From Spirochaetaceae bacterium (GTDB taxonomy: Bacteria; Spirochaetota; Spirochaetia; SZUA-6; Bin103): 41,718 nucleotides of DNA. Below, in pieces: positions 8,493 to 16,817 of this stretch (position 1 is its first letter; each line of letters starts with the position of its first letter). Position numbers and translations under genes: made by a program. Below the pieces are notes generated by a model. It saw only the letters and a program-made list of their open reading frames with translations. It ran no database searches and was not told the DNA's origin. The stretch is from positions 1 to 41,718 of the forward strand of contig JAPPKD010000073.1 in the NCBI GenBank assembly GCA_028820215.1. Direction: 5' to 3'.

Positions 8493-9464
8493 ATGCGTGT
8501 GCTCGTCACCGGCGGCAGCGGCATCGTCGGCAGCTACCTGCGTCGCGTCCTCGCGCCGGCGCATCTGCTGACCTGCTTCAGCCGCACGGCGCCCGCGGAA
8601 CCCTGGGACGCGTGGATCGGCGGCGACCTCATGGACGCCGACCGCCTGCGTCGCGCCACGGCCGGCCATGACGCGGTCATCCATCTTGCCGCGGTGCCCG
8701 GACCCGGCAGAGCGGACCCGGCGGACCTGCTGACGCTCAACGTCATCGGCACGGTCAACGTGCTGGAGGCGGCCGTCGCCTGCGGGGTCGATCGGGTGAT
8801 CCTCGCCTCCTCCGCAGCCGCCACCGGCTTCTCCTTCCAGACCCACGACATCTCGCCGCGCTACCTGCCGATCGACGAGGCGCATCCGGACGCCCCGCAG
8901 GACGAGTACGGGCTCAGCAAGCTGCTGGCCGAGGCCGCCTGCAAGCGCTATACCGACCGCCACGGCCTGCCCACCATCTGCCTGCGGATCAACCACAACT
9001 GGTGCGTGGACACCGCCGGGGCCGACGTGGCGGTGCGCTGCGGCTGGGCAGGCCGCGCCGACATGACCCGCCAGCGGCTCTGGGACGAGCGCTACCGGCG
9101 CGCGATCCGGGAGCCGGACGGCGCGTGGCCGACGCCCGGCCCGCCGCCGCCGCGCAACCTGCTGTGGGCGGTGACCGACCTGCGCGATGCGGCTGGCGCC
9201 TTCGGCCTCGCGTTGGGCCCCACCGGTCCCCGGCAGGTGGTGTTCCTGCCCGCCGGCCCCCACACCTGCCGCCTCACCCCGCCGCCGGTGTTGCTGCACC
9301 GCCAATTTCCTAATGGCGCGCGGCGCGCGCCGCTGACCGGGTTCGAGTCGCCGTTCAGCTCCGCCAAGGCGGCCGAGCTGCTTGGCTACCGGCCGCGCTC
9401 GGGATGGCGCGGCAGCGACTTCGACGCCTGGCTGCAGGCGCAACCGGAGGAACCGAACGCATGA
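8493..9464 (+). CDS. NAD-dependent epimerase/dehydratase-like SDR
   Basis: A 323-residue extended SDR. It has the nucleotide loop GGSGIVG (7-13), an acidic D46 region after the second strand (IGGDLMDADR), NVIGTVNVLEAA, the serine region ILASSAAATG (S106/S107) and the catalytic Y139-G-L-S-K143. The C-terminal substrate part is short, and the family is annotated as epimerase or sugar/lactone dehydrogenase. Its stop overlaps the ATG of the next gene (ATGA at 9461-9464), so the two are translationally coupled. No Shine-Dalgarno is obvious before 8493, and 60 bases separate it from the M14-like gene. A short near-copy of its helix-coding segment is found at 1620-1670. Confidence 0.87.
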   Translation: MRVLVTGGSGIVGSYLRRVLAPAHLLTCFSRTAPAEPWDAWIGGDLMDADRLRRATAGHDAVIHLAAVPGPGRADPADLLTLNVIGTVNVLEAAVACGVDRVILASSAAATGFSFQTHDISPRYLPIDEAHPDAPQDEYGLSKLLAEAACKRYTDRHGLPTICLRINHNWCVDTAGADVAVRCGWAGRADMTRQRLWDERYRRAIREPDGAWPTPGPPPPRNLLWAVTDLRDAAGAFGLALGPTGPRQVVFLPAGPHTCRLTPPPVLLHRQFPNGARRAPLTGFESPFSSAKAAELLGYRPRSGWRGSDFDAWLQAQPEEPNA

Positions 9465-10621
9465 GCGAGAACGCGGCTCCGCGCTGGACGGGTGGCGGCT
9501 GGGTGTTGCCGGGCGCCGCGGGCGACACGCCGGTCATCGACGCGCACTACCACATCTTTCCCCGGCTCGGATCGCAGCCGCAGGGGATCCCGCCCGCGCT
9601 GCGGCTCAAGTTCTGGCAGTACCACTCGCGCGAATGGGTCGACTTCTGGCGCACCGACACCGGCGAGCACGTCACCGACCCGCTGCTGGAGTTCGACTCC
9701 CCCTCCATCGCCGACATGCCGGACGTGGGCTTTCACCTCACCGACCACGGACAGGCGGAGATCACCGTCGGCGGAGTCGTCTATCGCATGCAGATCTATC
9801 CGCCGAGCCTCACCAACAACGAGGCGACGCCCGAGCGGATGGTGGGCGAGATGGACCTGGCCGGCGTCGACGTCGGCGTGCTGCAGTCCGACCACGTCTA
9901 CGGCGACCTCAACGAGTACTACGCCGAGGCGTCCGCGCGGTACCCGGGCCGTTTCGTCGCACTGGCGCAGATCTGGGAGCCTGCGGCCGACGACCCCGGC
10001 CGGCTGGCGCGGTTGCGAGCCGGCTTCGACGATCTGGGCATGCGCGGCCTGTACTTCAGCGTCGAGCCGCTGTCGGTCATGCAGGTCGACCGCTCGCTCA
10101 ACGACCCCGCCTTCGACGCCCTCTGGCGGCTGGTCGAGGAGCGCGGGCTGCCGGTGTTCTGGTTCCTGGACGACCGCGCGCTCGACCGCGTGGGCCTGTT
10201 CATGCGGCGCGTCGCCGAGCTGGACGAGTGGACGCGGCGCCATCCGAACGTGCCGTGCGTGATCACCCACGGCCTGGTGCCGGCCGCGATCATCCACCGG
10301 ATCCGTGTGCCGGAGGAGCTATTGCGCGTGCTCGACCGGCCGCAGGTGCACGCCGAGCTGCTGATGCCGGCCAAATGGCCGGACTACCCGTACCCCGAGG
10401 GCCAGAAGCTGCTGCGCGAGCTCCGCGACCGCGCCGGCGCGGAGTCGCTGCTGTGGGGCTCGGACAGCCCGTACGGGATGACGCAGTGGTGCACCTACCG
10501 GCAGTCGCTCGACTTCATCCGCGTGCACTGCGACTTCCTGTCCGCCGACGAGAAGGCGTCGATCCTGGGCGGCAACGCCGCCGGCCTGTTCGGCCTGGAA
10601 CCCGCCGCCCGGCGGACCTGA
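9461..10621 (+). CDS. Amidohydrolase family 2 (metal-dependent hydrolase)
   Basis: A 386-residue TIM-barrel metallohydrolase of the amidohydrolase_2 (PF04909) kind. The start is the ATG of the ATGA overlap with the upstream SDR gene; the frame is open earlier but that part lies inside the SDR gene. Metal-site signatures are visible: VIDAHYHIF near the N-terminus (H29-x-H31), the ITHGLV histidine in the middle, and WGSDSPYG near the C-terminus carrying the catalytic aspartate. The ending NAAGLFGL is the standard last helix. Relatives hydrolyse lactones or amides, or decarboxylate aromatic or carboxylic acids. As last gene of the 3861-10621 operon it probably takes part in breaking down the imported compound. 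Confidence 0.9.
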   Translation: MSENAAPRWTGGGWVLPGAAGDTPVIDAHYHIFPRLGSQPQGIPPALRLKFWQYHSREWVDFWRTDTGEHVTDPLLEFDSPSIADMPDVGFHLTDHGQAEITVGGVVYRMQIYPPSLTNNEATPERMVGEMDLAGVDVGVLQSDHVYGDLNEYYAEASARYPGRFVALAQIWEPAADDPGRLARLRAGFDDLGMRGLYFSVEPLSVMQVDRSLNDPAFDALWRLVEERGLPVFWFLDDRALDRVGLFMRRVAELDEWTRRHPNVPCVITHGLVPAAIIHRIRVPEELLRVLDRPQVHAELLMPAKWPDYPYPEGQKLLRELRDRAGAESLLWGSDSPYGMTQWCTYRQSLDFIRVHCDFLSADEKASILGGNAAGLFGLEPAARRT

Positions 10622-10649
10622 GGCCGCGGTGTCCGAGACGCGGTCCAGT

Positions 10650-10668
10650 GGTCCGGCCTGTTCGGACC
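10650..10668. terminator. Inverted repeat between convergent genes
   Basis: GGTCCG and CGGACC pair perfectly across a seven-base loop in the 83-base gap between the convergent amidohydrolase and phosphodiesterase genes. It could serve both transcripts, but the stem is short and lacks a T-tract. Confidence 0.3.
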
Positions 10669-10704
10669 CACCTCCACGGCCGTGTAACGCCGCGAACGCG
10701 CCGG

Positions 10705-12618
10705 CTACGCGGACGGTTCGGCGAGCGCCTGGTGCAGCACCGCGCCTTCGCTGTCGCGCGGGTAGGGCAGGCCCATGGTGTGGGCGATGGTCGGCGCCAC
10801 GTCGACGATCCAGGCGGTGCGATCCATCCGGTAGCCGGCGCGGTAGTCGGGGCCGGCCATTACCAGGAAGCCCTGCAAAGAGCCGTTGCCGCGCTCGGCA
10901 ACCGGGAGCTGCCGGCCGTGGCTACCGGCCAGGGCCGTCTGCGTGAAGATCACGTCTCCCACCCGATCGCCCCACAGGCCCAGGCTGCGGCACTCCTCGC
11001 GCCGCAGCGCCAGGTTGACCAGCCGTTCGCCGCCGGCCGGCTCGCGGTAGTCGAGCAGCAGGTCGATCACGCGGGTGCGCACCCGCTCGAACTCCGCCCC
11101 CGGCGCGACGATGCCGTGCGGCTCGCGCCCGCGAAGGTTGACGTAGACCTCGTTCAGCGACATCGGCACGGCAAGGGTCCGTGTCCAGTCGACGCGCTCG
11201 ATCCAGAACGGATCGTCACTGCCCGTGCGACGTCCCGGCGTCTCGGCAACCGTCTGCCGGTTCATCCCGTCCACCTCGTCCTGCCACGCCAGCAGGCCGG
11301 CGTCCGCGAACAGGTCCACGATCGGCAGCTCCGCGTGGCCCGGCACGAAGCCGTGGTCGGAGACCACCACCACGGCGGTCCGCTCGTCGGCCAGCGCGGC
11401 CACGGCGCCCACGAAGTCGTCGGTGATGCGGTGGGCCTCGTCGATCAACTCGGTATAGGTGCGGTTCGTAGCGGCATCCCCGGTGACGCCGGCGTCGGCG
11501 CGGCTCAGCCACATGTGCTCGACGTTGTCCGGGATGTGGGTCTGCGTGAACAGCAGGTCCCAGTCGCGGCCTGCGTTCAGGTGGGCAGCCGCCCGGCCCA
11601 GCCAGTCGGCCTGGTAGCGGCACAGGTCCAGCACCGCGCGCTCGCCCGCCGCGCCGAACCGCGTACCCATCCGCGCGAAGCCCTGCTCGGTGTCGCAGCC
11701 GCCGATGTTGGGCAGGAACGGCCCGACCGCCTCGGTCAGCTCCGGGGCGAGCGCGGCCGGGTGCGTCCAGTCGCCGTTGTCCGGAAAGACGTTGGTGCTG
11801 TACAGGGTGAGCTCGCGCGCGTCCGCAGACAGCGCCAGCAGGGCGAACCGCACGTGGCCCTCGGTGCCGGAGCCGGGGTACCGCACCGGCAGCCATGCCG
11901 ACCACTCGCCGGGAGTCAGGCTGGCCAGCGGTCCGGATGCGTCCGGGCCGTCGGTGATCAGCACGCGTTCGTACTCCGAGCCCGAGCCTGTCGCCAAGGC
12001 GTGCCAGCGCACCCACTCGGGGCCGTAGCGATCCTGCAGGCGGCGGCCCTCGACGATCTGCCGATCGGCGATCCGCCCCAGCTCGACCGGGAACTCCAGC
12101 GGCGTCACCTCGCCCGCCGGCAGCGAACGCCAGCCCGTGGCCGGACGCGGGGTGATGCGCGGCACCCCCTCCGGCGCGGTGGAGAAGATCATCGGGATCT
12201 CCAGCGCGTGCCGGCACTCGTGGATGTGGCAGCCGTCCACGACGACGTCGGCGCCGCGCGCCGGCAGTCCGCCCGGATACTTGAGCAGGATGCTCTTGCG
12301 GCCGGCGCGGGCGGCGGTCTCCCACAGGTACTCCGCCCGGCAGGACTCGGTGGTGAAGCCGTTGGTAGTGCGCGACAGCGGGTCGCCCGCGTGATGGACC
12401 CGGAACTGCGGTATGCCGTGCGTGCCCACCCAGGCGCCGGTGGCAAGGCTGGTCCAGTTGGCGGGCGTCAGCGTCGGGACCGCGACGAAGGCGTTGCGCG
12501 CGTACGTTCCGGCAGCGATGAGCCGCGCCAGGTTCGGCATCGCCCCGGAAGCCATCAGCCGCTCCGCCCACGGTTTGATCAGCCCGTCCAGGCCGATGAC
12601 GATGGTCCGTTCGGTCAC
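10705..12618 (-). CDS. Type I phosphodiesterase / alkaline-phosphatase-superfamily enzyme
   Basis: A 637-residue protein of the nucleotide pyrophosphatase/phosphodiesterase branch (PF01663) of the alkaline-phosphatase superfamily. Family landmarks are in order: IGLDGL (metal-binding D11), the nucleophile region VPTLTPANWTSLATGAWV (T51 is the likely nucleophile), THGIP, the metal-site stretch THIPDNVEH, and VVVVSDHGFVPGH with the Asp-His pair. The C-terminus carries GSHGRQLP and IVDVAPTIAHTMGLP, typical of this group. It starts at GTG 12618 only four bases after the upstream gene's stop, so the two are coupled. No signal peptide is seen, so a cytoplasmic location is likely. Substrate (phosphodiester, phosphonate or sulfate monoester) unknown. 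Confidence 0.88.
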   Translation of the reverse strand: MTERTIVIGLDGLIKPWAERLMASGAMPNLARLIAAGTYARNAFVAVPTLTPANWTSLATGAWVGTHGIPQFRVHHAGDPLSRTTNGFTTESCRAEYLWETAARAGRKSILLKYPGGLPARGADVVVDGCHIHECRHALEIPMIFSTAPEGVPRITPRPATGWRSLPAGEVTPLEFPVELGRIADRQIVEGRRLQDRYGPEWVRWHALATGSGSEYERVLITDGPDASGPLASLTPGEWSAWLPVRYPGSGTEGHVRFALLALSADARELTLYSTNVFPDNGDWTHPAALAPELTEAVGPFLPNIGGCDTEQGFARMGTRFGAAGERAVLDLCRYQADWLGRAAAHLNAGRDWDLLFTQTHIPDNVEHMWLSRADAGVTGDAATNRTYTELIDEAHRITDDFVGAVAALADERTAVVVVSDHGFVPGHAELPIVDLFADAGLLAWQDEVDGMNRQTVAETPGRRTGSDDPFWIERVDWTRTLAVPMSLNEVYVNLRGREPHGIVAPGAEFERVRTRVIDLLLDYREPAGGERLVNLALRREECRSLGLWGDRVGDVIFTQTALAGSHGRQLPVAERGNGSLQGFLVMAGPDYRAGYRMDRTAWIVDVAPTIAHTMGLPYPRDSEGAVLHQALAEPSA

Positions 12619-12622
12619 GCGG

Positions 12623-13651
12623 TCACACGTGGAAGCCGCCCAGGATCCACCAGAGCTGGATGTAGTGCGGCGGCGAACCCAGGCAGAACCGCCGGCCCGT
12701 GCCGACGTCGCGGCAGCCGTAGCAGGAGCCGTCGGGGTCGCGCATCGCGTCCATCCATCCCGCCAGATACCGGTAGTGGTCGGTGCCGGTATAGACCTCT
12801 TCGCCGGCGGCCAGATCGAACATCCGCATCGCCACCGCCAGCGCCCCGTTGGCGCGGATGTCCACGTGCTCTCCCAGCTCCTTGATGTGGCGGACGTCCC
12901 GGCGCTCGTGCTCGTACCGCCACGACTCGTCGGCCAGGAAGGCGTCGATCGCCGGGCCGATCGTCCCGCGCAGATGCTCCGTTCCGGTGGTGGCCAGCAG
13001 CAGGTGCATGCGGACGGCGGTCACGAACGGGAAGTCGAGCGCCGCCCCCGGCACCAGCCCGGCGCGCACCCAGTCGACGATCGGTCGCGCCGCCTGCCAG
13101 TACTCCGGGAACTCCTCACGCCACAGGAAGCTGGCCAGCGCCACCCACTCCGGGGTCATGTGGTGCAGGGCGGCAGGATCCCCGAAGTAGGCGCCGGCCC
13201 GCATGCGGTCGAACGACGTGCGCACGCTGGCGGCGAACCGGCGGTCGCCGGTGATCCGATGGTACACGCCCAGGCAGTACAGGACGATCGGGTTGGTGTA
13301 GGTGGTATCGGGCCGGGTCAGCTCGTCACGCCAGTCGATGGGCAGACCGCGGTAGACGGGAAACTGGCACCAGCGTCCCACCGACCACAGCGCGCCGTCG
13401 ACCCGCTCGGCCAGGATCCGCTCCAGCATCGCCTCCGCCACGTCCATGCAGCGCCGCCGGCCCAGCAGGTGGCCGGCGATCGCCAGGGTCGCGGCCAGCT
13501 CTGCCCGGTAGGCGGTGCTCTCGGCCCAGAGGGCTTCCGGCGGCACGTAGCGCCAGTCGCGTACGCGACCGATCACGCGATCGCAGACCGCCTCCGCCGC
13601 CTGCCGGCGCGTGGCGTCGATCCGCTCGGCTGCGCTCCCATCGGGACGCAT
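12623..13651 (-). CDS. Uncharacterised helical protein coupled to the phosphodiesterase
   Basis: A 342-residue protein I do not recognise. It is rich in Trp, Tyr, Arg and long helices (for example HLLGRRRCMDVAEAMLERIL and the WQAARPIVDWVRAGL region) arranged as repeated helical pairs. This is compatible with an alpha/alpha-toroid fold as in several sugar-processing or prenyl-type enzymes, but no catalytic motif can be named. The C-terminus has a cysteine cluster, SCYGCRDVGTGRRFC, followed by an aromatic tail. It is the first gene of a two-gene minus-strand unit, four bases ahead of the phosphodiesterase. The first gene on the other strand starts 127 bases away at 13778. Confidence 0.75.
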   Translation of the reverse strand: MRPDGSAAERIDATRRQAAEAVCDRVIGRVRDWRYVPPEALWAESTAYRAELAATLAIAGHLLGRRRCMDVAEAMLERILAERVDGALWSVGRWCQFPVYRGLPIDWRDELTRPDTTYTNPIVLYCLGVYHRITGDRRFAASVRTSFDRMRAGAYFGDPAALHHMTPEWVALASFLWREEFPEYWQAARPIVDWVRAGLVPGAALDFPFVTAVRMHLLLATTGTEHLRGTIGPAIDAFLADESWRYEHERRDVRHIKELGEHVDIRANGALAVAMRMFDLAAGEEVYTGTDHYRYLAGWMDAMRDPDGSCYGCRDVGTGRRFCLGSPPHYIQLWWILGGFHV

Positions 13652-13777
13652 GGCCCAACCATACCACCTGAGTCACCGCATCATGGTTCGGATCTCCCCG
13701 GATCCGCGTGTGAAGGCGCGCCACGCAGGGAGGTTTGCGGATAGAGTTGGGGTTCCGAAGCGAGGGGCACAGCCAAC

Positions 13778-14644
13778 ATGGACGCCGGCACGAGTGACAA
13801 GAACCTGGACTACCTGTTCGACCTCCGAGGCTACCTGGTCCTCAAGGGTGCGATCGGCCGCGACGATCTCGCGGAGATGAATCGCTGGGTGGACGATCAC
13901 TGGTCCTACGTGGAGAACCCCCCGGTGGAGGCCGCCGGGGTTGGGGAAGTGCGGCCTGACTGCTGGATCGGCCACGTCGAGCTGCACAGTTATGGGCCGG
14001 ACGACGGCGTCAACTTTCAGAGCATCGTGGAAGGCGGCGCGGTGTTCGAACGGCTCATCGACCATCCGGCGTGGCTGCCCCTGGTCACGCGCTTCATCAA
14101 TCCCATCAACAGACTCTCCATCCACGAGAACCTGCTCAACGTGCGCGGCCCGGGCGGCTTCCTCTACATCCACTCCGGCGGGCACATGCCCATCAGCTAC
14201 ATGACCTTTCGCCAGCACAACACCGGCGAGTGGATGGTCGGTCAGATCAACGTGATGATGGCGCTGCACGACATCGGCCCCGGCGACGGTCCCACGGTGC
14301 TGGTTCCGGGCAGTCACAAGGTGACCGAGGTCCATCCCCGGCTGGCAGTCGACGGCGCCCCCATAGCCGCTGCCAGCCACGAACGGGAGGCGGCCGGCAC
14401 CGCGCTGGGCATGCAGGAGGTCTACCTGGAGGCCGGCGACGCCCTGCTGTTCACCGACGCGGTCACGCACGGCTCGGCGCGGCGCACGAACGCCGGCTAT
14501 CGCCGCACGGTGCTGTACCGGTACTCGCCGCGATTCGTGCGCACCCGTTTCAACCACGAGTTCTCGGCAGCCCTGCTGCGCCGCCTGACCCCGGAACGGC
14601 GATCGATCCTCGAACCGGTTCCGCCGCGCCGTCCCCCTGCGTAA
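13778..14644 (+). CDS. Phytanoyl-CoA-dioxygenase-family protein with HxG in place of HxD
   Basis: A 288-residue cupin-fold protein of the PhyH family (Fe(II)/2-oxoglutarate oxygenases). The ATG at 13778 follows GAGGGG. Family features include FDLRGYLVLKGAI at the N-terminus, VMMALHDIGPGDGPTVLVPGSHK, LEAGDALLFTDAVTHGS with the distal iron ligand H231, and YRRTVLYRYSP with the 2-oxoglutarate arginine. The proximal ligand motif, normally HxD, reads H132-S133-G134 in LYIHSGGHMP, so the carboxylate ligand appears missing. That pattern occurs in iron halogenases (HxA in SyrB2, HxG in WelO5) and in some uncharacterised PhyH proteins. The partner dioxygenase at 18073-19380 keeps a normal HxD. Substrate unknown. 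Confidence 0.85.
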   Translation: MDAGTSDKNLDYLFDLRGYLVLKGAIGRDDLAEMNRWVDDHWSYVENPPVEAAGVGEVRPDCWIGHVELHSYGPDDGVNFQSIVEGGAVFERLIDHPAWLPLVTRFINPINRLSIHENLLNVRGPGGFLYIHSGGHMPISYMTFRQHNTGEWMVGQINVMMALHDIGPGDGPTVLVPGSHKVTEVHPRLAVDGAPIAAASHEREAAGTALGMQEVYLEAGDALLFTDAVTHGSARRTNAGYRRTVLYRYSPRFVRTRFNHEFSAALLRRLTPERRSILEPVPPRRPPA

Positions 14645-14667
14645 CGTCCCTCACCGCCTGACGTTAC
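14641..14667. terminator. Perfect inverted repeat spanning the dioxygenase stop
   Basis: GTAACGTC (14641-14648, containing the TAA stop) and GACGTTAC (14660-14667) are exact inverted copies with an 11-base spacer. It may be a terminator-like hairpin or an operator for the transporter gene that starts about 80 bases later. Confidence 0.35.
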
Positions 14668-14747
14668 CCGATCGATGATGCGGATCGGCGATCGCGGCCG
14701 GCGGCGCCTTGCACCCCCTCGCCTGCCATGCCACGATCATGGGCGTT

Positions 14748-15800
14748 ATGTCTACATCCACAGATTCGGATTCGACAGAAAGCTTCGCTCGTAGAGGGCC
14801 CCGCAGGCTTCTCATCGCCCTGATCGGCATCGCCCTGGTGGCGCCGATCGCAGTCGCCGACACCGAGGACTGCAACGGCATCGATCGCGAGCTCGTGTTC
14901 GCCGGTCTGGACTGGGCCAGCGCTCAGCTCCACAACCACATCGCCGGTCAGATTCTCCAGATCGGGTTCGGTTGCGAGTACACCGACATTCCGGGATCCA
15001 CGATCCCGATGGTCCAGGGACTCGTGCGCGGCGACGTCGACATCAACATGGAGATCTGGTTCAACACCGCGCCGGACCTCTACCACGAATCGGCCGAGGC
15101 CGGCGACGTGCTCGACCTGGGCTTGAACATGAACGCCGCCGAAATGTCGTTTCTGGTGCCGCGTTACGTGATCGAGGGCGACGCCGAACGGGGTATCGAG
15201 CCGATGGCGCCCGACCTCAAGTCCGTGGCCGACCTGCCGATGTACGCGGACGTGTTCACGGACCCGGAGGAGCCCGGCAAGGGACGCTACTACAACTGCA
15301 TCATCGGCTGGCAGTGCGAGCTGACCAACAACAAGAAGATGGCTGCGTATGGTCTGGAGGAGCACTTCACCAACTTCAAGCCCGGCGCCGCGCCGGCGCT
15401 GGACGCGTCCATCGTCGCAGCCTACGAGAAGGGCGAAGCGTGGCTCGGCTACTACTGGGGCCCCACCACCATCCTCGGCCTCTACCCCATGATTCAGCTC
15501 GAAGAGCCCGAATGGTCGGAGGAGTGCTGGGACGGCGACCGCGGCTGCGCATTTCGTCCCTCGGTCGTCAACGTCGCCGTAAGCAAGGGGTTCGCCGATG
15601 GCGCATCCGAGCAAATGGTCGAGTTCCTGACCGCCTACGAGATGGACCAGATGGTCGTCAGCGCGTACCTGGCTGAGCAGAGCAATACCGATGCGGAGTG
15701 GGCAGACGTCGCCCGTGAGTTTCTGGCGAACGAGGCCGACATTTGGACGGCATGGGTGTCCGACGAGGTGGCCGGCCGCATTCAGGCCGCGCTCAACTAG
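14748..15800 (+). CDS. Glycine betaine/proline-type ABC transporter substrate-binding protein
   Basis: A 350-residue periplasmic binding protein of the OpuAC/ProX family (PF04069), the ligand receptor for quaternary-amine osmoprotectants. ATG 14748 gives a signal peptide: polar start, ARRGPRR, hydrophobic LLIALIGIALVAPIAVA, cleavage after A37. ATG 14739 is an equally possible start three residues earlier, and neither has a clear Shine-Dalgarno. The mature part has LVFAGLDWASAQLHNHIAGQ, the family's GCEYTDIPGSTIPMVQGL, DVDINMEIW, and aromatic pocket candidates in WLGYYWGPTTILGLYPM. A six-cysteine content is visible in the mature protein, consistent with export. It heads a three-gene importer; a strong hairpin separates it from the permease. 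Confidence 0.92.
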   Translation: MSTSTDSDSTESFARRGPRRLLIALIGIALVAPIAVADTEDCNGIDRELVFAGLDWASAQLHNHIAGQILQIGFGCEYTDIPGSTIPMVQGLVRGDVDINMEIWFNTAPDLYHESAEAGDVLDLGLNMNAAEMSFLVPRYVIEGDAERGIEPMAPDLKSVADLPMYADVFTDPEEPGKGRYYNCIIGWQCELTNNKKMAAYGLEEHFTNFKPGAAPALDASIVAAYEKGEAWLGYYWGPTTILGLYPMIQLEEPEWSEECWDGDRGCAFRPSVVNVAVSKGFADGASEQMVEFLTAYEMDQMVVSAYLAEQSNTDAEWADVAREFLANEADIWTAWVSDEVAGRIQAALN

Positions 15801-15836
15801 CGATAGAAGTCACTGGATCACCGCGTGACCCACTTG

Positions 15837-15862
15837 GAGCGGGGGCAGAGATGCCCCCGCTC
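15837..15862 (+). promoter_or_regulatory. Stable intercistronic hairpin between binding-protein and permease genes
   Basis: GAGCGGGGGCA and TGCCCCCGCTC form a perfect eleven-base stem closed by the GNRA-type tetraloop GAGA. There is no T-tract. Lying 37 bases after the binding-protein stop and 38 before the permease start, it is well placed to stabilise the upstream mRNA or attenuate transcription into the permease and ATPase genes. Confidence 0.55.
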
Positions 15863-15900
15863 TGCAATGAGTGAGTAGTCGCGGCTCGGATTCCTGAGTC

Positions 15901-16812
15901 ATGCAGAACTGGTTGCGGGAGTGCGCCGGCAGTCTTGCCGGGATATTCTCCGCGTTCCCCGAAGGCTGTCAGATTCCGCTCCGCGAGTGGACCAACGACG
16001 GCCTGAAGTTCCTGGTGCGCAATTTCGGCCGCACCTTCGACTCCCTCAGCGACCTGATGCTGTTCGTGTTGCGGCAGGTGGAGTTGTCACTGCTCGCGCT
16101 ACCCTGGTGGATCGTCGTCGTGACGATCTGCCTGATCGCGTGGCTGGCATCGCGCAGCCGGCTGCTCGCGGTGGGGCTGTGCGCCGCCCTGGTCTTCATC
16201 GGCATGATGGATCTCTGGGAGAACACCATGCGGACGCTGTCCATGCTGTTCCTCGCCACCACGCTCACCGTGATCGTCGGTATCCCGGTGGGCATCCTGA
16301 TGGCTACCAATCGCTGGGTGCGCTCGCTGGTCAGCCCGATTCTGGACGCGATGCAGACCGTGCCACCCTTCGTCTATCTGATCCCGTTCATCTTCTTCTT
16401 CGGTCTCGGCAACGTAGCCGCAACCTTTGCGATCTTCGTATACGCCGTCCCGCCGATCATCCGGCTCACCAACCTGGGCATCCGCCTGGTAGACCGCAAC
16501 GTGGTGGAAGCGGCGGATGCGTTTGGCGCAACCGGGCGCCAGATCCTGTGGGGTGTGCGCATGCCGCTGGCGATGCCCAACATCATGGCGGGGGTCAACC
16601 AGACGATCATGATGGCGCTGTCGATGGTGGTGATAGCATCGATGATCGGCGCACGCGGCCTGGGGCGACAAGTGCTCCGGGGGCTGCAGAACGCCGACGT
16701 GGGCATGGGCCTGGAAGCGGGCTTGGCGATTCTTGCGTTGGCGATCATCTTCGATCGCATCACGGCAGCGTTCGGCGTGCGACTCGACCCCACGCAGACG
16801 GTAAAGGCGTAG
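15901..16812 (+). CDS. Glycine betaine ABC transporter permease (ProW/OpuAB type)
   Basis: A 303-residue inner-membrane permease. An N-terminal periplasmic or amphipathic stretch (about 1-60, CQIPLREWTNDGLKFLVRNF) precedes membrane helices beginning at LALPWWIVVVTICLIAWLAS. The binding-protein-dependent transport domain follows: TLTVIVGIPVGILMATN, MQTVPPFVYLIPFIFFFGLG, and the EAA loop VEAADAFGATGRQILWGVRM. The sequence PMxTxPxxVYLIP-like segment is typical of ProW/OpuAB. It is the second gene of the importer and ends five bases before the ATPase gene, consistent with co-translation. Confidence 0.94.
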   Translation: MQNWLRECAGSLAGIFSAFPEGCQIPLREWTNDGLKFLVRNFGRTFDSLSDLMLFVLRQVELSLLALPWWIVVVTICLIAWLASRSRLLAVGLCAALVFIGMMDLWENTMRTLSMLFLATTLTVIVGIPVGILMATNRWVRSLVSPILDAMQTVPPFVYLIPFIFFFGLGNVAATFAIFVYAVPPIIRLTNLGIRLVDRNVVEAADAFGATGRQILWGVRMPLAMPNIMAGVNQTIMMALSMVVIASMIGARGLGRQVLRGLQNADVGMGLEAGLAILALAIIFDRITAAFGVRLDPTQTVKA

Positions 16813-16817
16813 CTGGC

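Noticed and set aside
9382..12885. A long plus-strand open frame crossing two genes
   Set aside because: It is Arg/Pro-rich without motifs and covers the amidohydrolase and the phosphodiesterase, both strongly supported in other frames.
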